A DNA stretch of 64,000 bases from Capnocytophaga gingivalis ATCC 33624. Lineage in GTDB: Bacteria > Bacteroidota > Bacteroidia > Flavobacteriales > Flavobacteriaceae. The DNA lies in NCBI RefSeq assembly GCF_000174755.1, contig NZ_ACLQ01000016.1, forward strand, positions 62,001-126,000. The letters run 5' to 3'. Positions 7,733 through 16,444 of the stretch are shown in pieces. A model generated the notes under the pieces. That model saw nothing but the letters and a program-made list of their open reading frames with translations, ran no database searches and was not told the DNA's origin. Position 1 is the first letter of the stretch. Every line of letters begins with the position of its first letter. A program made the position numbers and the translations under genes.

Positions 7733-10700
7733 TTAATCGTTGTTTCTTACTTTTACTTGATAGAATACGTTAGGACGTGTACCGATATGTTCGAGTAGGT
7801 GATACATACGCTCGTCCTTGCTTAGGGTTACGATAGGATCCTCTGGGTTGTTCATATCTCCGAAGGTCATCGCTCCAGTACCACAGGCTGATGCACAAGC
7901 ACAAGCGTCGTTGAACTCTCCTACCTTCACCTGGCGGTTTTCACGCTTAGCACGTAGGATTACCGCTTGGGTCTCTTGGATACAGAAAGAACATTTTTCC
8001 ATCACCCCACGAGAGCGTACCACTACATCTGGGTTGAGTACCATCTTACCATAATCATCGTTCATATGGTAGTCGAACTCATTGTTATTGCTGTATAAGA
8101 ACCAGTTGAATCGACGTACCTTGTAAGGACAGTTATTAGCACAATAGCGAGTACCTACGCAACGGTTGTAAGCCATGTGGTTTTGCCCTTGCAATCCGTG
8201 AGAGGTAGCTCCTACTGGACAAACAGTCTCACAAGGAGCATTGTTACACTGCTGGCACATTACTGGCTGGAAGACCACTTGTGGATTATCAGAAGGGGTT
8301 TCCATTTCTCCGAAGGTAGAGAGTGAAGCACTTAGCCCTTCTATACCTTCTACTTTCTGCATATCACCCTCGAAGGACTCTTCTGAGGAGTAGTAGCGGT
8401 CGATACGCAACCAGTGCATATCGCGTGAACGCCTTACCTCACTCTTACCTACTACAGGTACGTTGTTTTCGGCATGACAAGCGATCACACAAGCCCCACA
8501 ACCGGTACAAGCATTTAGGTCGATAGAAAGGTTGAAGAAATGCCCTGTAGAGTTGTCAAACTCTTTCCATAGGGTCACAGAAGTAGCTTTTACCTCCTTG
8601 TGATCAAGGGATACTTCTGGTTTTTTGTTCCACTGGTGGGCATCCTTGGTAAGGAATTCTTCTAAAGTGGTTTCCTTGACGATGTCTCCACGTCCCATAA
8701 GAGTATTGTGGAGCTGTACGCAAGCATATTCGTGAGTACCCTCTGTTTTTTTAATAGAGGCTACGGGTTGTACTGGGTTAAGGTTGTTGTAGAGTGCATA
8801 TGCATTGACCCCTACTTGCATTTCTTTCTTCATGCCGGCCTTTCTTCCGTAACCGAAAGCAAGTCCTACCGAACCTTTTGCCTGTCCTGGTTGGATAAGT
8901 ACTGGTACTTTGAGCTTCACATCGCCTACTTGGATTTCGGCATAGTCTCCATCGAGACCGCCATTGGCTACGTGCCAGTTCTTGATACCGAGCTCTTTAG
9001 CATCGGCTGCGGACATGGTTAGGTAATTATCCCAGCTCACACGGGTGATTGGGTCAGGGAGTTCTTGTAGCCAAGGGTTGTTGGCTTGTTGTCCATCCCC
9101 GAGACCGGTTTTGGTATATAGGGTAAGCTCGAATCCTTGGGCTGGAGCAGCTGTAAGTGCAGTGAGCATAGGGGCTACATCTTGCACAAAGGATTTTTCT
9201 GCTAATACACGCTCTTTGGGAGAGTAATAGAATCCATCATGTTGTGCTTTTTCCCAAGCATATCCCTCGGCGAGGATATTGGCTTTCCAGAAAGCTTTGA
9301 TATATTCGTAGTAATTGGCATCCTTACCAGCCCATTTGAGAAGCGCCTCTTGCAATTGGCGGGTATCGAAGAGTGGACGGATCGTAGGTTGCATAAGGGA
9401 GTAATAGTCTGCACGCATGCGTACATCTCCCCAAGACTCCAAATAGTGAGGAGCCGCAGCGAGGTAAGTAGTTTTCAGCGCTGTCTCATCTGCACGGAGT
9501 GTGAAAGCCACAGAAGTACCTACCTTGGATAGGCCAGACTCGAAAGCCATGGCATCGGCAGCAGGAAGGGTGTAGAGAGGATTCACATTCGAAGTGATCA
9601 GTACCCCTACCTTTCCGGCATTCATATCGGTCAAGAGCTGCTTTAGGGCAGTGGTATTTCCTTGGCGGATATATACAGGGTTATCATAGTTAAGCGCTTG
9701 GCTATGAAGTACTTCCTCATTGATTTCCAGTGCAAGGCTTTGTGCATTGACATCCTGAATACCTGTAACTACTATCGCTTGTCCGCCTGCTTTCATAGCT
9801 TGCTCAGCGGCTTTCTTGAGGGCTGCTTCTGCACGCTCAGGAAGGCTTCCTCCTACGCTTTTACCACAGAGGTATCCGTAGAATTTGGCCAAGGCAATCT
9901 TAAGTTCAGAAGGTTTTAGCGCTACACGTACATCGGCATTGGCACCAGAGAGAGACATGTTGCTTTCGAATTGGTAATGCTTGGACATCTTACCAGTTTT
10001 GGTAGGGATACGTCCTTTGGCATATTCCTCTTCGTAGCCTCCTTGCCAGTCAGCGATGAAGTCTGCTCCGAAGGAAACAATTACTTTCGCTTTGGAGAAA
10101 TCATAGTCTGGTAAGGCACGCTCGCCATATTTCTTTTCGAAAGCAAGTACGGCAGCTTCTTCTGAAACAGCATCGTAGATTACGTGCTTAGTATTAGGGT
10201 ATTTTTCAGTAAATTCTTTGATAAGGTTCTCTGTAGAAGGGCTGGCGAGAGTACCTGTAAGGATAACAATCTGTTTTCCTTGTGCTTGCGCGTCATTGAG
10301 CGCCTTCACCATGGCTGTATCGAGTGTATCCCAAGTAATATTTTCAGACCCTTTTTGAGGATTTTTGGCACGTAGGCTATCGTACATAGAGAGTACAGAA
10401 GCCTGTACACGGGCATTACCACAGCCACGGTAAGCGGCTTCGCGATTGTTCTCCACACGGATAGGGCGTCCTTCACGAGTTTTGACAAGGACAGAAGCAA
10501 AGTCAAACCCATCGGCCATAGTAGTGGCATAGTAGTCAGGGATACCTGGGCGTATCTGCTCGGGGAGTACTACGTAAGGGATCGCCTTGTGTACAGGTCC
10601 TTCGCACGCCGCTAAGGCAGCCGCAGCAGTAGTGAAACCTACATACTTAAGGAAGTCACGGCGTGTGGTGGAGCTCTCCTCCATCGCTTCTTGGTTTCCC

Positions 10701-10831
10701 AAGAATTCATGTTCGCCTGAATATAAGGTAGGGAGCTTATCGACAAACTCATTTTGATGAATCTGCTCTATCACGGGGTTGTTTGTATCCAACTCCTCTA
10801 CACTTCTCCAATATTTTTTTTCTGATGACAT
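7733..10831 (-). CDS. actB: alternative complex III molybdopterin-like/Fe-S subunit ActB
   Basis: A 1032-residue fusion of a molybdopterin-oxidoreductase-like domain (ActB1) and a C-terminal four-cluster ferredoxin domain (ActB2). A Tat-type signal is visible (RRDFLKYVGF then TTAAAALAAC). The cysteine sets CTGCGACVIAC, CQQCNNAPCETVCPVG, CVGTRYCANNCP and CSFCIQETQ with CACASACGTG fall in roughly the last 270 residues and would bind three [4Fe-4S] and one [3Fe-4S] cluster. Family knowledge says the large domain has lost its molybdenum cofactor. It moves electrons from the quinol site to the ActA/ActE haems. Four TTAATTG heptamers lie just upstream of the ATG. Confidence 0.95.
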   Translation of the reverse strand: MSSEKKYWRSVEELDTNNPVIEQIHQNEFVDKLPTLYSGEHEFLGNQEAMEESSTTRRDFLKYVGFTTAAAALAACEGPVHKAIPYVVLPEQIRPGIPDYYATTMADGFDFASVLVKTREGRPIRVENNREAAYRGCGNARVQASVLSMYDSLRAKNPQKGSENITWDTLDTAMVKALNDAQAQGKQIVILTGTLASPSTENLIKEFTEKYPNTKHVIYDAVSEEAAVLAFEKKYGERALPDYDFSKAKVIVSFGADFIADWQGGYEEEYAKGRIPTKTGKMSKHYQFESNMSLSGANADVRVALKPSELKIALAKFYGYLCGKSVGGSLPERAEAALKKAAEQAMKAGGQAIVVTGIQDVNAQSLALEINEEVLHSQALNYDNPVYIRQGNTTALKQLLTDMNAGKVGVLITSNVNPLYTLPAADAMAFESGLSKVGTSVAFTLRADETALKTTYLAAAPHYLESWGDVRMRADYYSLMQPTIRPLFDTRQLQEALLKWAGKDANYYEYIKAFWKANILAEGYAWEKAQHDGFYYSPKERVLAEKSFVQDVAPMLTALTAAPAQGFELTLYTKTGLGDGQQANNPWLQELPDPITRVSWDNYLTMSAADAKELGIKNWHVANGGLDGDYAEIQVGDVKLKVPVLIQPGQAKGSVGLAFGYGRKAGMKKEMQVGVNAYALYNNLNPVQPVASIKKTEGTHEYACVQLHNTLMGRGDIVKETTLEEFLTKDAHQWNKKPEVSLDHKEVKATSVTLWKEFDNSTGHFFNLSIDLNACTGCGACVIACHAENNVPVVGKSEVRRSRDMHWLRIDRYYSSEESFEGDMQKVEGIEGLSASLSTFGEMETPSDNPQVVFQPVMCQQCNNAPCETVCPVGATSHGLQGQNHMAYNRCVGTRYCANNCPYKVRRFNWFLYSNNNEFDYHMNDDYGKMVLNPDVVVRSRGVMEKCSFCIQETQAVILRAKRENRQVKVGEFNDACACASACGTGAMTFGDMNNPEDPIVTLSKDERMYHLLEHIGTRPNVFYQVKVRNND

Positions 10832-10835
10832 GTTC

Positions 10836-10863
10836 TTAATTGTTAATTGTTAATTGTTAATTG
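10836..10863. repeat. heptanucleotide tandem repeat (TTAATTG) x4
   Basis: Four perfect copies of TTAATTG end 5 bp from the actB start codon on the minus strand, so the array is in the actA-actB spacer and in the translation initiation region of actB. A change in copy number would alter the leader length, not the frame. Confidence 0.85.
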
Positions 10864-10937
10864 TCAATGACTTTATGACTCTTTCTTTATCACTGGTTAC
10901 TTTTCATTAATCATTAATCATTGAACATTAATCATTA

Positions 10938-12269
10938 TTAGTAGTGGCACTTACCACACTCTAAACCACCGAGCTCGGCGATAGTAAGTTTTCCTTTACC
11001 TTTTTTCGCAGCCAATTGTTCATGTATTTTTTCATAATACGGATTGGCATCATTCACTTCGGTAGTACGGTGGCAGTTGATACACCATCCCATGGTAAGG
11101 GGCGCATGTTGCTCAACCACTTCCATAGTTTGTACGTCGCCATGGCACTGTTGGCAAGCCACTCCTGCTACAGTAACGTGCTGAGAGTGATTGAAGTACA
11201 CATGGTCAGGAAGGTTGTGGATACGTGTCCATTTCACAGGTTTTTGTACTCCTGTATAGGCCATATTTTCAGGATCCCAGCCTACTGCTTGGTATAGCTT
11301 TTGGATTTCCCCATCGTAGAACTCTTTGGTATACTGAGCGGTTACAGGTCCGGTATACTCATCGATAGTCTTATGACAGTTCATACATACGTTCAGGGAA
11401 GGAATACCTGCAGTCTTGGAAGTACGCGCTGCTGAGTGACAGAACTTACAGTCTATCTGGTTGTCCCCAGCATGGATTTTGTGAGAGTAGTGAATCTCCT
11501 GTATAGGCTGATATCCTTGGTCTACACCCACTTGCATAAGATAGCCATAGGCAAAGTAAGTAGAGGTAAAGAACAAGAGAAGTCCTACCACAACGGTAAT
11601 AATTTTATTCTTTACAAAGACATTCCACAAAGGATAGTATTTACTTTGTTTGAGGTATTCTTCTTGGTTGTTTTCTTTGGCTAACTTCTTGATTTCGCGA
11701 TTGGTCTTGAAGACAATAGCCAAGAAGATAAGTAGAAGTGCTGCAGAGGCGATTCCCAATACCAAAGCAAGAGATCCTTTGCCTTTGGGCGCTGTAGGAG
11801 CTGCAGCAGGAGTGTCAGCAGATGCAGTAGCTGTATCTGGAGTAGCAGTAGCTGGAGTATCTGTAGCAGCAGGGGTAGCAGCTTCTGCTTTAGAAGGATC
11901 AGCGATATAGGCCAATACATTGTCAATATCCCCATCGGAGAGGATACCGTCATAGGCAAGCATAGGTACTTTGTTGTACTCTTCGAAGATAGCTATAGCG
12001 TCCTTATCACCTGCATCGATAAGGGCTTTGCTATTTTTGATCCACTTGTGTAGCCACTCTGCGGACTTCTTTTCAGTAATACCTCCCAGTGGAGGCCCTA
12101 CGAGCTTGCCATCTAACTTATGACAAGCCGCACAGTTGGCTTTGAACAAGTCCTTCCCCTTAGCTGCATCCCCCGAGGCGTCTTGTCCAAATAAGTAAAT
12201 AGGGAGAAATGCTGCTAAAAGCCAGAGCTTCTGCAACTTACTTCCCTTATGGTTCTTACTCTTTTTCAT
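10938..12269 (-). CDS. actA: alternative complex III multihaem cytochrome c ActA, with extra N-terminal cytochrome c domain
   Basis: A 443-residue membrane-anchored cytochrome with six CxxCH motifs: CAACH (46-50) in an N-terminal class-I-like domain, then CKFCH (274-278), CMNCH (295-299), CQQCH (372-376), CINCH (396-400) and CGKCH (438-442) in the pentahaem ActA core. The domains are joined by a low-complexity Ala/Thr/Pro linker (about 127-162) and helices at about 165-187 and 223-242. A signal peptide covers about 1-29 (LWLLAAFLPIYLFGQ). It is the first gene of the act operon. The added monohaem domain gives this subunit one haem more than the pentahaem core; I recall the same fusion in other Flavobacteriia. 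Confidence 0.93.
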   Translation of the reverse strand: MKKSKNHKGSKLQKLWLLAAFLPIYLFGQDASGDAAKGKDLFKANCAACHKLDGKLVGPPLGGITEKKSAEWLHKWIKNSKALIDAGDKDAIAIFEEYNKVPMLAYDGILSDGDIDNVLAYIADPSKAEAATPAATDTPATATPDTATASADTPAAAPTAPKGKGSLALVLGIASAALLLIFLAIVFKTNREIKKLAKENNQEEYLKQSKYYPLWNVFVKNKIITVVVGLLLFFTSTYFAYGYLMQVGVDQGYQPIQEIHYSHKIHAGDNQIDCKFCHSAARTSKTAGIPSLNVCMNCHKTIDEYTGPVTAQYTKEFYDGEIQKLYQAVGWDPENMAYTGVQKPVKWTRIHNLPDHVYFNHSQHVTVAGVACQQCHGDVQTMEVVEQHAPLTMGWCINCHRTTEVNDANPYYEKIHEQLAAKKGKGKLTIAELGGLECGKCHY

Positions 12270-12352
12270 ATAAAAAAGCTATTAAAAAAACAAAAACTAT
12301 CGATTTTTTATGTATGATAACTAAGGGAAATCCCCCTATATATATCACGGTG

Positions 12353-12360
12353 CAAAAATA
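12353..12360 (-). promoter_or_regulatory. -7 box of the act operon promoter
   Basis: TATTTTTG on the minus strand about 83 nt upstream of the actA ATG, in a 194-bp gap with nothing else coding. It fits TAnnTTTG; I see no convincing -33 element. Confidence 0.45.
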
Positions 12361-12463
12361 TAAATTCTTAATGAAATTTAAAAGAGGGTAATGCCTTTTT
12401 CTTGTAATTTGTAAAAAGTCTAAATAAGATGAAAGTGAAGAGGTAAAAAGTGGCTATTCATTT

Positions 12464-13210
12464 TCACTTTTTCAGTTCTTCTGAGGTGAAGTGGAAGTAT
12501 TTGTTTTCCTTTTGAGTAGCTTCCTCCTGAGCAGCATTGTCCTTGACTACATAGAAATAAGTGCCTGTCTCCAAATCCTTAACTAAGGCTACATCTCCTG
12601 TATATCTTCCTACAGAAAACTTCAAAGAGACTCTATAATGCGGCAACTTGAGTACTTGTGCTACGTAAGTGGCTACTTCTTCTTTAAAAGAAGGATTATA
12701 AGAGATATTTTCTCCATTACGCTTGAAAACATACTTTGCAATAGAATTAATATCGTTAATCTGCTCTGCATCCTGAGCTAATTGCTTATCGTAATCGAGA
12801 TCTCCTGTACTTTTGATTAGGTAAAGTACCCCTTTGGATGGAAAATGAATATAGAACTTACCCAAATCGGCATCTATTTTTTCATCTTCTCCCCCACATC
12901 CTATTCCATAAACAGAGAAAAAATCTACATGAAAAGATACATAATGTCTATTTATTTTTTCATAGACCCCATGAGTAGAAGGAGAACAATCGTCCTTAGA
13001 TGAGGTAAAAGAAGAAGCAATAAAAATCTTATTCTTAATAAAGTTTACTTTGTACCCTCTTTTTTCTTTAGTTTGCCTTTCTAAACGATACATATCCATA
13101 GAGGTTTTTTTTCCAAAGAGTTCATAGAGATACCACTCACCTTTTATCTTATTTTGAGTGAATGCTAAAGTATAACTTCCTAAAAGAAGTGTGAGAATAA
13201 TTAGTCTCAT
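12464..13210 (-). CDS. exported protein of unknown function (paralogue of the 13.35-kb gene)
   Basis: A 248-residue secreted protein with signal peptide MRLIILTLLLGSYTLAFTQ. I chose ATG at 13210 because the longer frame adds 18 charged residues in front of a good signal. The body begins KIKGEWYLYELFGKK, reminiscent of lipocalin-like small secreted proteins, and contains HGVYEKINRHYVSFH and VLYLIKSTGDLDYDKQLAQ. Both motifs recur in the divergently placed gene at 13353, so the two arose by duplication. I recognise no catalytic motif. The C-terminal 100 residues (TYVAQVLKLPHYRVSLKF onward) are missing from the paralogue. Confidence 0.75.
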   Translation of the reverse strand: MRLIILTLLLGSYTLAFTQNKIKGEWYLYELFGKKTSMDMYRLERQTKEKRGYKVNFIKNKIFIASSFTSSKDDCSPSTHGVYEKINRHYVSFHVDFFSVYGIGCGGEDEKIDADLGKFYIHFPSKGVLYLIKSTGDLDYDKQLAQDAEQINDINSIAKYVFKRNGENISYNPSFKEEVATYVAQVLKLPHYRVSLKFSVGRYTGDVALVKDLETGTYFYVVKDNAAQEEATQKENKYFHFTSEELKK

Positions 13211-13352
13211 ATTGTTTGATTTTATACAGAGTACAAAGTTAGTGAACTTTTTTCTAATAGCCACCAGAACGAAATTCTTTTTTTGGGGTTAGGAGTATTA
13301 AGTATGAGTGGTTTGGCATTGTTTTTGTACTTCATCTCCTGAAAAGAAAATC

Positions 13353-13802
13353 ATGAAAAAAATCTTAGTAACATTTGCGTTATTTTATACGATCTTAAGC
13401 TCTGGACAAGAACTTATAGGAAAAGTATGGAATAGCAATCATATATTTGGGAAAAATCCGAAAGAAAATAATTTGTATATCTTGACTAAACCCTACGATC
13501 CTGAAGGGGATTGGGGGGATCATATAGAACTTTCCCCTGATGGGAGGTTTCATTCATGGTATTCTGCTAAGTGTGGGAATGATTGTTTTAGAGACTCTTA
13601 TGGTACTTATGAAAAAATCAATGCGTTTTATATTCGCTTTCATCTTAGCAAAATAACCAATAGTTGTGATGTAAGAACTCAAAAAAAGAAGGAAACTAGC
13701 CTTTATTATATACATAAAGTATCTGAGAGAAAAATATACCTTATCAAAAGTACAGGCGACCTGATAAAAGACCAACAAAAAGCAATGAACAGTGAGCAGT
13801 GA
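13353..13802 (+). CDS. truncated paralogue of the 12.46-kb exported protein
   Basis: 149 residues with signal MKKILVTFALFYTILSSG (ATG at 13353, chosen over an upstream in-frame ATG at 13308 that would bury the signal). It matches the 248-residue neighbour: GTYEKINAFYIRFH against GVYEKINRHYVSFH, and YLIKSTGDLIKDQQKA against YLIKSTGDLDYDKQLA. It stops right after that motif. The last codons (MNSEQ) and the stop are read from the dispersed repeat AACAGTGAGCAGTGAACAG, so the repeat has replaced the C-terminal 100 residues. It may be a non-functional remnant or a shortened functional form. Confidence 0.6.
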   Translation: MKKILVTFALFYTILSSGQELIGKVWNSNHIFGKNPKENNLYILTKPYDPEGDWGDHIELSPDGRFHSWYSAKCGNDCFRDSYGTYEKINAFYIRFHLSKITNSCDVRTQKKKETSLYYIHKVSERKIYLIKSTGDLIKDQQKAMNSEQ

Positions 13803-13873
13803 ACAGGGCTAAGTCAGCGAATTGTTCTTATACTCCGCTCACAAGAGCGTCTTAGGCACTCTTTTCTATTCCT

Positions 13874-14398
13874 TTATCTATCATAGTTTAGTTCTATGTA
13901 CCAATTGTCACCTAATTCTTTAACTAAGTAACAGTTTTTCATTGAATCATAGCGCTTTTCGGACATATCTACCTCTGGCGGACAGATTTCTACATCACTC
14001 ATTTGGCTGAAATTCTTTTTTGTATAAAGAAAATTTTTATCAACACCCCAACCTATTCCTCCATAGGAATAATAATTGAAACTGATCTCATTATCAGAAA
14101 GGACTGTTATTCCACTACATTGTATATTTTGTAGCAAGGAATCCAATTTTCTCTTTTTGCTTATACTCAATTGATTGAAATAAATAGAATCCTTTACATT
14201 TTTATATTTTCCTTCCACTAAAATAGGGGGATAATCAAATGCAGAAATTGTATCCTCTGCGATGACTTGCCGAATCATTTCAAAATCAGTTTTATGCTTG
14301 TTAAAATGATGCATCATTTCCTCATCAGTAGGGTCTTTCACAGCTGGTTTGCAGCTTTTTATAGCAAAAAGTATTAACAATAGGATTTGTATTCGCAT
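13874..14398 (-). CDS. putative lipoprotein, unknown function
   Basis: 174 residues with a short hydrophobic signal ending in lipobox IKSC (Cys-16). The body is charged with no recognised domain (EEMMHHFNKHKTDFEMI, SISKKRKLDSLLQNI, YYSYGGIGWGVDKNF). It is 10 bp downstream of another small lipoprotein gene on the same strand, so the two probably form one transcript. The TA-rich codon use resembles other small exported genes in the window rather than the housekeeping genes. Confidence 0.65.
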   Translation of the reverse strand: MRIQILLLILFAIKSCKPAVKDPTDEEMMHHFNKHKTDFEMIRQVIAEDTISAFDYPPILVEGKYKNVKDSIYFNQLSISKKRKLDSLLQNIQCSGITVLSDNEISFNYYSYGGIGWGVDKNFLYTKKNFSQMSDVEICPPEVDMSEKRYDSMKNCYLVKELGDNWYIELNYDR

Positions 14399-14408
14399 GG
14401 TTCTATAC

Positions 14409-14828
14409 TTAAAAGGCTTTTTTATTTCTACATTCCCCTATAATGGTATCAGGTTCATAGAAATTACCATATTTTTCGTAATATCTTATGATACCAACTT
14501 GTTCTGAGGTATCTTCCTTACATTTCCCTATATAAAAAACACCTATACCGTTTTGCTCTTGATAATGATGTATATATTCTCTAAGATATCCACCTACTCT
14601 TTTGCTTTCTATAAAAACTTTGGTACTTGAGGAATATTCATAGAACTCCATAAAATCTTTTCCTTTTTGATTTTTGATGTATTCTATAATTGCCTTTTTT
14701 ACCTTATCCGGAGATTGGGACAGATTTTTTACTAAAACTACCCCCTTTATGGCCTTAGATTCTACAAATTGCACTTTTCCTCCCTCACAAGAGAGAAAAA
14801 CTACCAAAAATAGTAATAATATCCTCAT
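14409..14828 (-). CDS. putative lipoprotein, unknown function
   Basis: 139 residues; signal MRILLLFLVVFLSC with lipobox Cys-14. Visible features are an amphipathic segment DKVKKAIIEYIKNQKGKD and the strands SSTKVFIESKRVGGYLREYI. I recognise no family. It is the upstream member of a two-gene unit with the 174-residue lipoprotein. Its own upstream gap holds dispersed repeats only. Confidence 0.65.
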   Translation of the reverse strand: MRILLLFLVVFLSCEGGKVQFVESKAIKGVVLVKNLSQSPDKVKKAIIEYIKNQKGKDFMEFYEYSSSTKVFIESKRVGGYLREYIHHYQEQNGIGVFYIGKCKEDTSEQVGIIRYYEKYGNFYEPDTIIGECRNKKAF

Positions 14829-14989
14829 AGCAAACCTTGTTGTGTATTTATTCTGGCTTTATAAGCCAACAAAACGCACTTCTCTCCGTTACGAACTTTT
14901 TAATAGTTAATGTAAGTTCAATATAACGAAAACTCCCACAAATTCAGCAAGTAGCCTCAATTGGCATGAGGGGAAACCTAATTGGCATA

Positions 14990-15106
14990 GTAGAGACGCC
15001 ATAAATTGCGTCTTACCCTATTAGCCCCTCACTGGCAGGGAATTACCCTACCCTATTCAAGGGCAAATGGCTCGAGCTATTCAAGGGCGAATTGCAATTC
15101 GCCCCT
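14990..15106. repeat. REP-like palindromic repeats
   Basis: Two palindromes between the lipoprotein pair and mvaD: TAGAGACGCCATAAATTGCG followed by TCTTACCC (14994-15020), related to copies at 58.43-58.52 kb; and AGGGCGAATT GCAATTCGCCCCT (15084-15106), a near-perfect palindrome related to copies at 16311-16330 and 63745-63765. Confidence 0.7.
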
Positions 15107-15107
15107 A

Positions 15108-16178
15108 CTACGGCTCACTCTTCACTTCATCGTAGATCACCTCTTGGTCTTGGCAAAGAGGTTTGAGTTCTCTTTCTATAAAAGGAATAATGTCCGCCTT
15201 GTACGCTTTGGGGTAGAGTAGGTGTATATTAGCCCCAGCATCGAGGGTAAAGCAAAGAGGCTTTTGAGTGCTCGCGCGTAGATACCAAATCTTCTCGATG
15301 GCAGCAATGGTATTAGGACGCATAAGCAGGTAGTAAGGGTCTGAGGTCATCATCATAGCGTGTAGGGCGAGGGCTTCGCTCTCTACTAAGTCCATAAAGC
15401 CCTCGAGGTCTCCCTTTTTGAGAATACTCTTAAGGGCTGCGATATGTTCACGAGCCTGTAGAAAACGTGCCTCAGCATACGGGTGTCCTATCATGAGCTG
15501 ATGCCCCTTGGTGCTACTTACAGGCTTTTGCCCCTTGTCAATAAGTAGAATGGTATCCTGATAGGTATTGAAAACTTCATGTACATCCTCCATAGGGATT
15601 CCGTAGAGATCGGAGCTACCCATCACAGCCGAATGTTCCCCCCAGAGCACTACCCCTGAGTAGGTACTACGGCAGGCACTACCGGAGCCCAAACGGGCTA
15701 AGAAAGAGGCTTTTTCATGAAAAAATTGCTCTGTCATCTCAGGGTCAAAGAGGTTTTCTATTTTCATCAAGCATACCGCCAAAGCAGCCATAGCACTGGC
15801 AGAAGAGGCTATACCGGCACTGTGAGGGAAAGAATTGCTCGAACGGATCACAAAATAATAATCCCTGAGAAAAGGTATATAGTTGCGGATACGGGTGAAG
15901 AAGGTTTCTATCTTGGGCAAGAAATTATCCTTAGGCTCCTCATCGAAGAAGAAATCAATCTGGAAGCTACTGGTAAAGTCCGTTCTGGGCGCCATCTCTA
16001 TGACAGTCTCTGTATAAGAATGAGACAGCGTGAAGCTAATAGAGGGGTTCATAGGGATTTGTTCGTCTCTTTTTCCCCAATATTTCACTAAAGCAATATT
16101 GCTATAGGCACGATGACGCACCTTCGCGGCCTCTACCCTCTCACTATAGGCCTTAGGGATGAATTTTTCTACAAGCAT
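15108..16178 (-). CDS. mvaD: diphosphomevalonate decarboxylase
   Basis: GHMP-family enzyme converting mevalonate 5-diphosphate to isopentenyl diphosphate with ATP, the last step of the classical mevalonate pathway used by Flavobacteriia. The 356 residues include YSNIALVKYWGKRD near the N-terminus, the ATP loop PHSAGIASSASAMAAL, SGSACRSTYSGVVLWG and the late motif CFTLDAGANIHLLYP with the catalytic-region Asp. The final residues EVKSEP are encoded by the dispersed GTGAAGAGTGAG repeat. No other mevalonate gene is nearby. Confidence 0.95.
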   Translation of the reverse strand: MLVEKFIPKAYSERVEAAKVRHRAYSNIALVKYWGKRDEQIPMNPSISFTLSHSYTETVIEMAPRTDFTSSFQIDFFFDEEPKDNFLPKIETFFTRIRNYIPFLRDYYFVIRSSNSFPHSAGIASSASAMAALAVCLMKIENLFDPEMTEQFFHEKASFLARLGSGSACRSTYSGVVLWGEHSAVMGSSDLYGIPMEDVHEVFNTYQDTILLIDKGQKPVSSTKGHQLMIGHPYAEARFLQAREHIAALKSILKKGDLEGFMDLVESEALALHAMMMTSDPYYLLMRPNTIAAIEKIWYLRASTQKPLCFTLDAGANIHLLYPKAYKADIIPFIERELKPLCQDQEVIYDEVKSEP

Positions 16179-16227
16179 TTATTTAATATGATTGAATGAT
16201 CAATAATTATATAGTTATTTGCGTGTG

Positions 16228-16235
16228 CAAAGATA
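16228..16235 (-). promoter_or_regulatory. -7 box of mvaD promoter
   Basis: TATCTTTG on the minus strand, 50 nt before the mvaD ATG. A TTG lies about 16 bp upstream, slightly closer than usual. Confidence 0.55.
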
Positions 16236-16280
16236 CAAAAAAGAACCATGTCAAGATAAAATGAAAAACGAAGTGTGAAA

Positions 16281-16420
16281 GAGGTTGTCCGAAAAGTCTT
16301 ATTCATGAAAGGTGATTTGCAAATCGCCCCTACAAGAGGATTTAAAACAAGTGATTTTCAATAGAATAAAATTCGAAAATATTCGATTAAACTTTGAAAA
16401 ATAATGTTTTGGACAACCTC
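16281..16420. mobile_element. 140-bp MITE-like element with terminal inverted repeats
   Basis: Left end GAGGTTGTCCGAAAAG (16281-16296) and right end TTTTGGACAACCTC (16407-16420) are inverted copies differing by one base. The interior has no coding frame and contains the palindrome GGTGATTTGCAAATCGCCCC. The termini resemble ends of IS elements with GAGGYTGTCC-type repeats (recalled, not searched). It lies between mvaD and the M13 peptidase gene, damaging neither. Confidence 0.65.
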
Positions 16421-16444
16421 GCTCACTGTTCACTGCTCACTGTT

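Noticed and set aside
8323-12391. Plus-strand frames opposite actB and actA
   Set aside because: Shadow frames of conserved genes with complete cofactor motifs.
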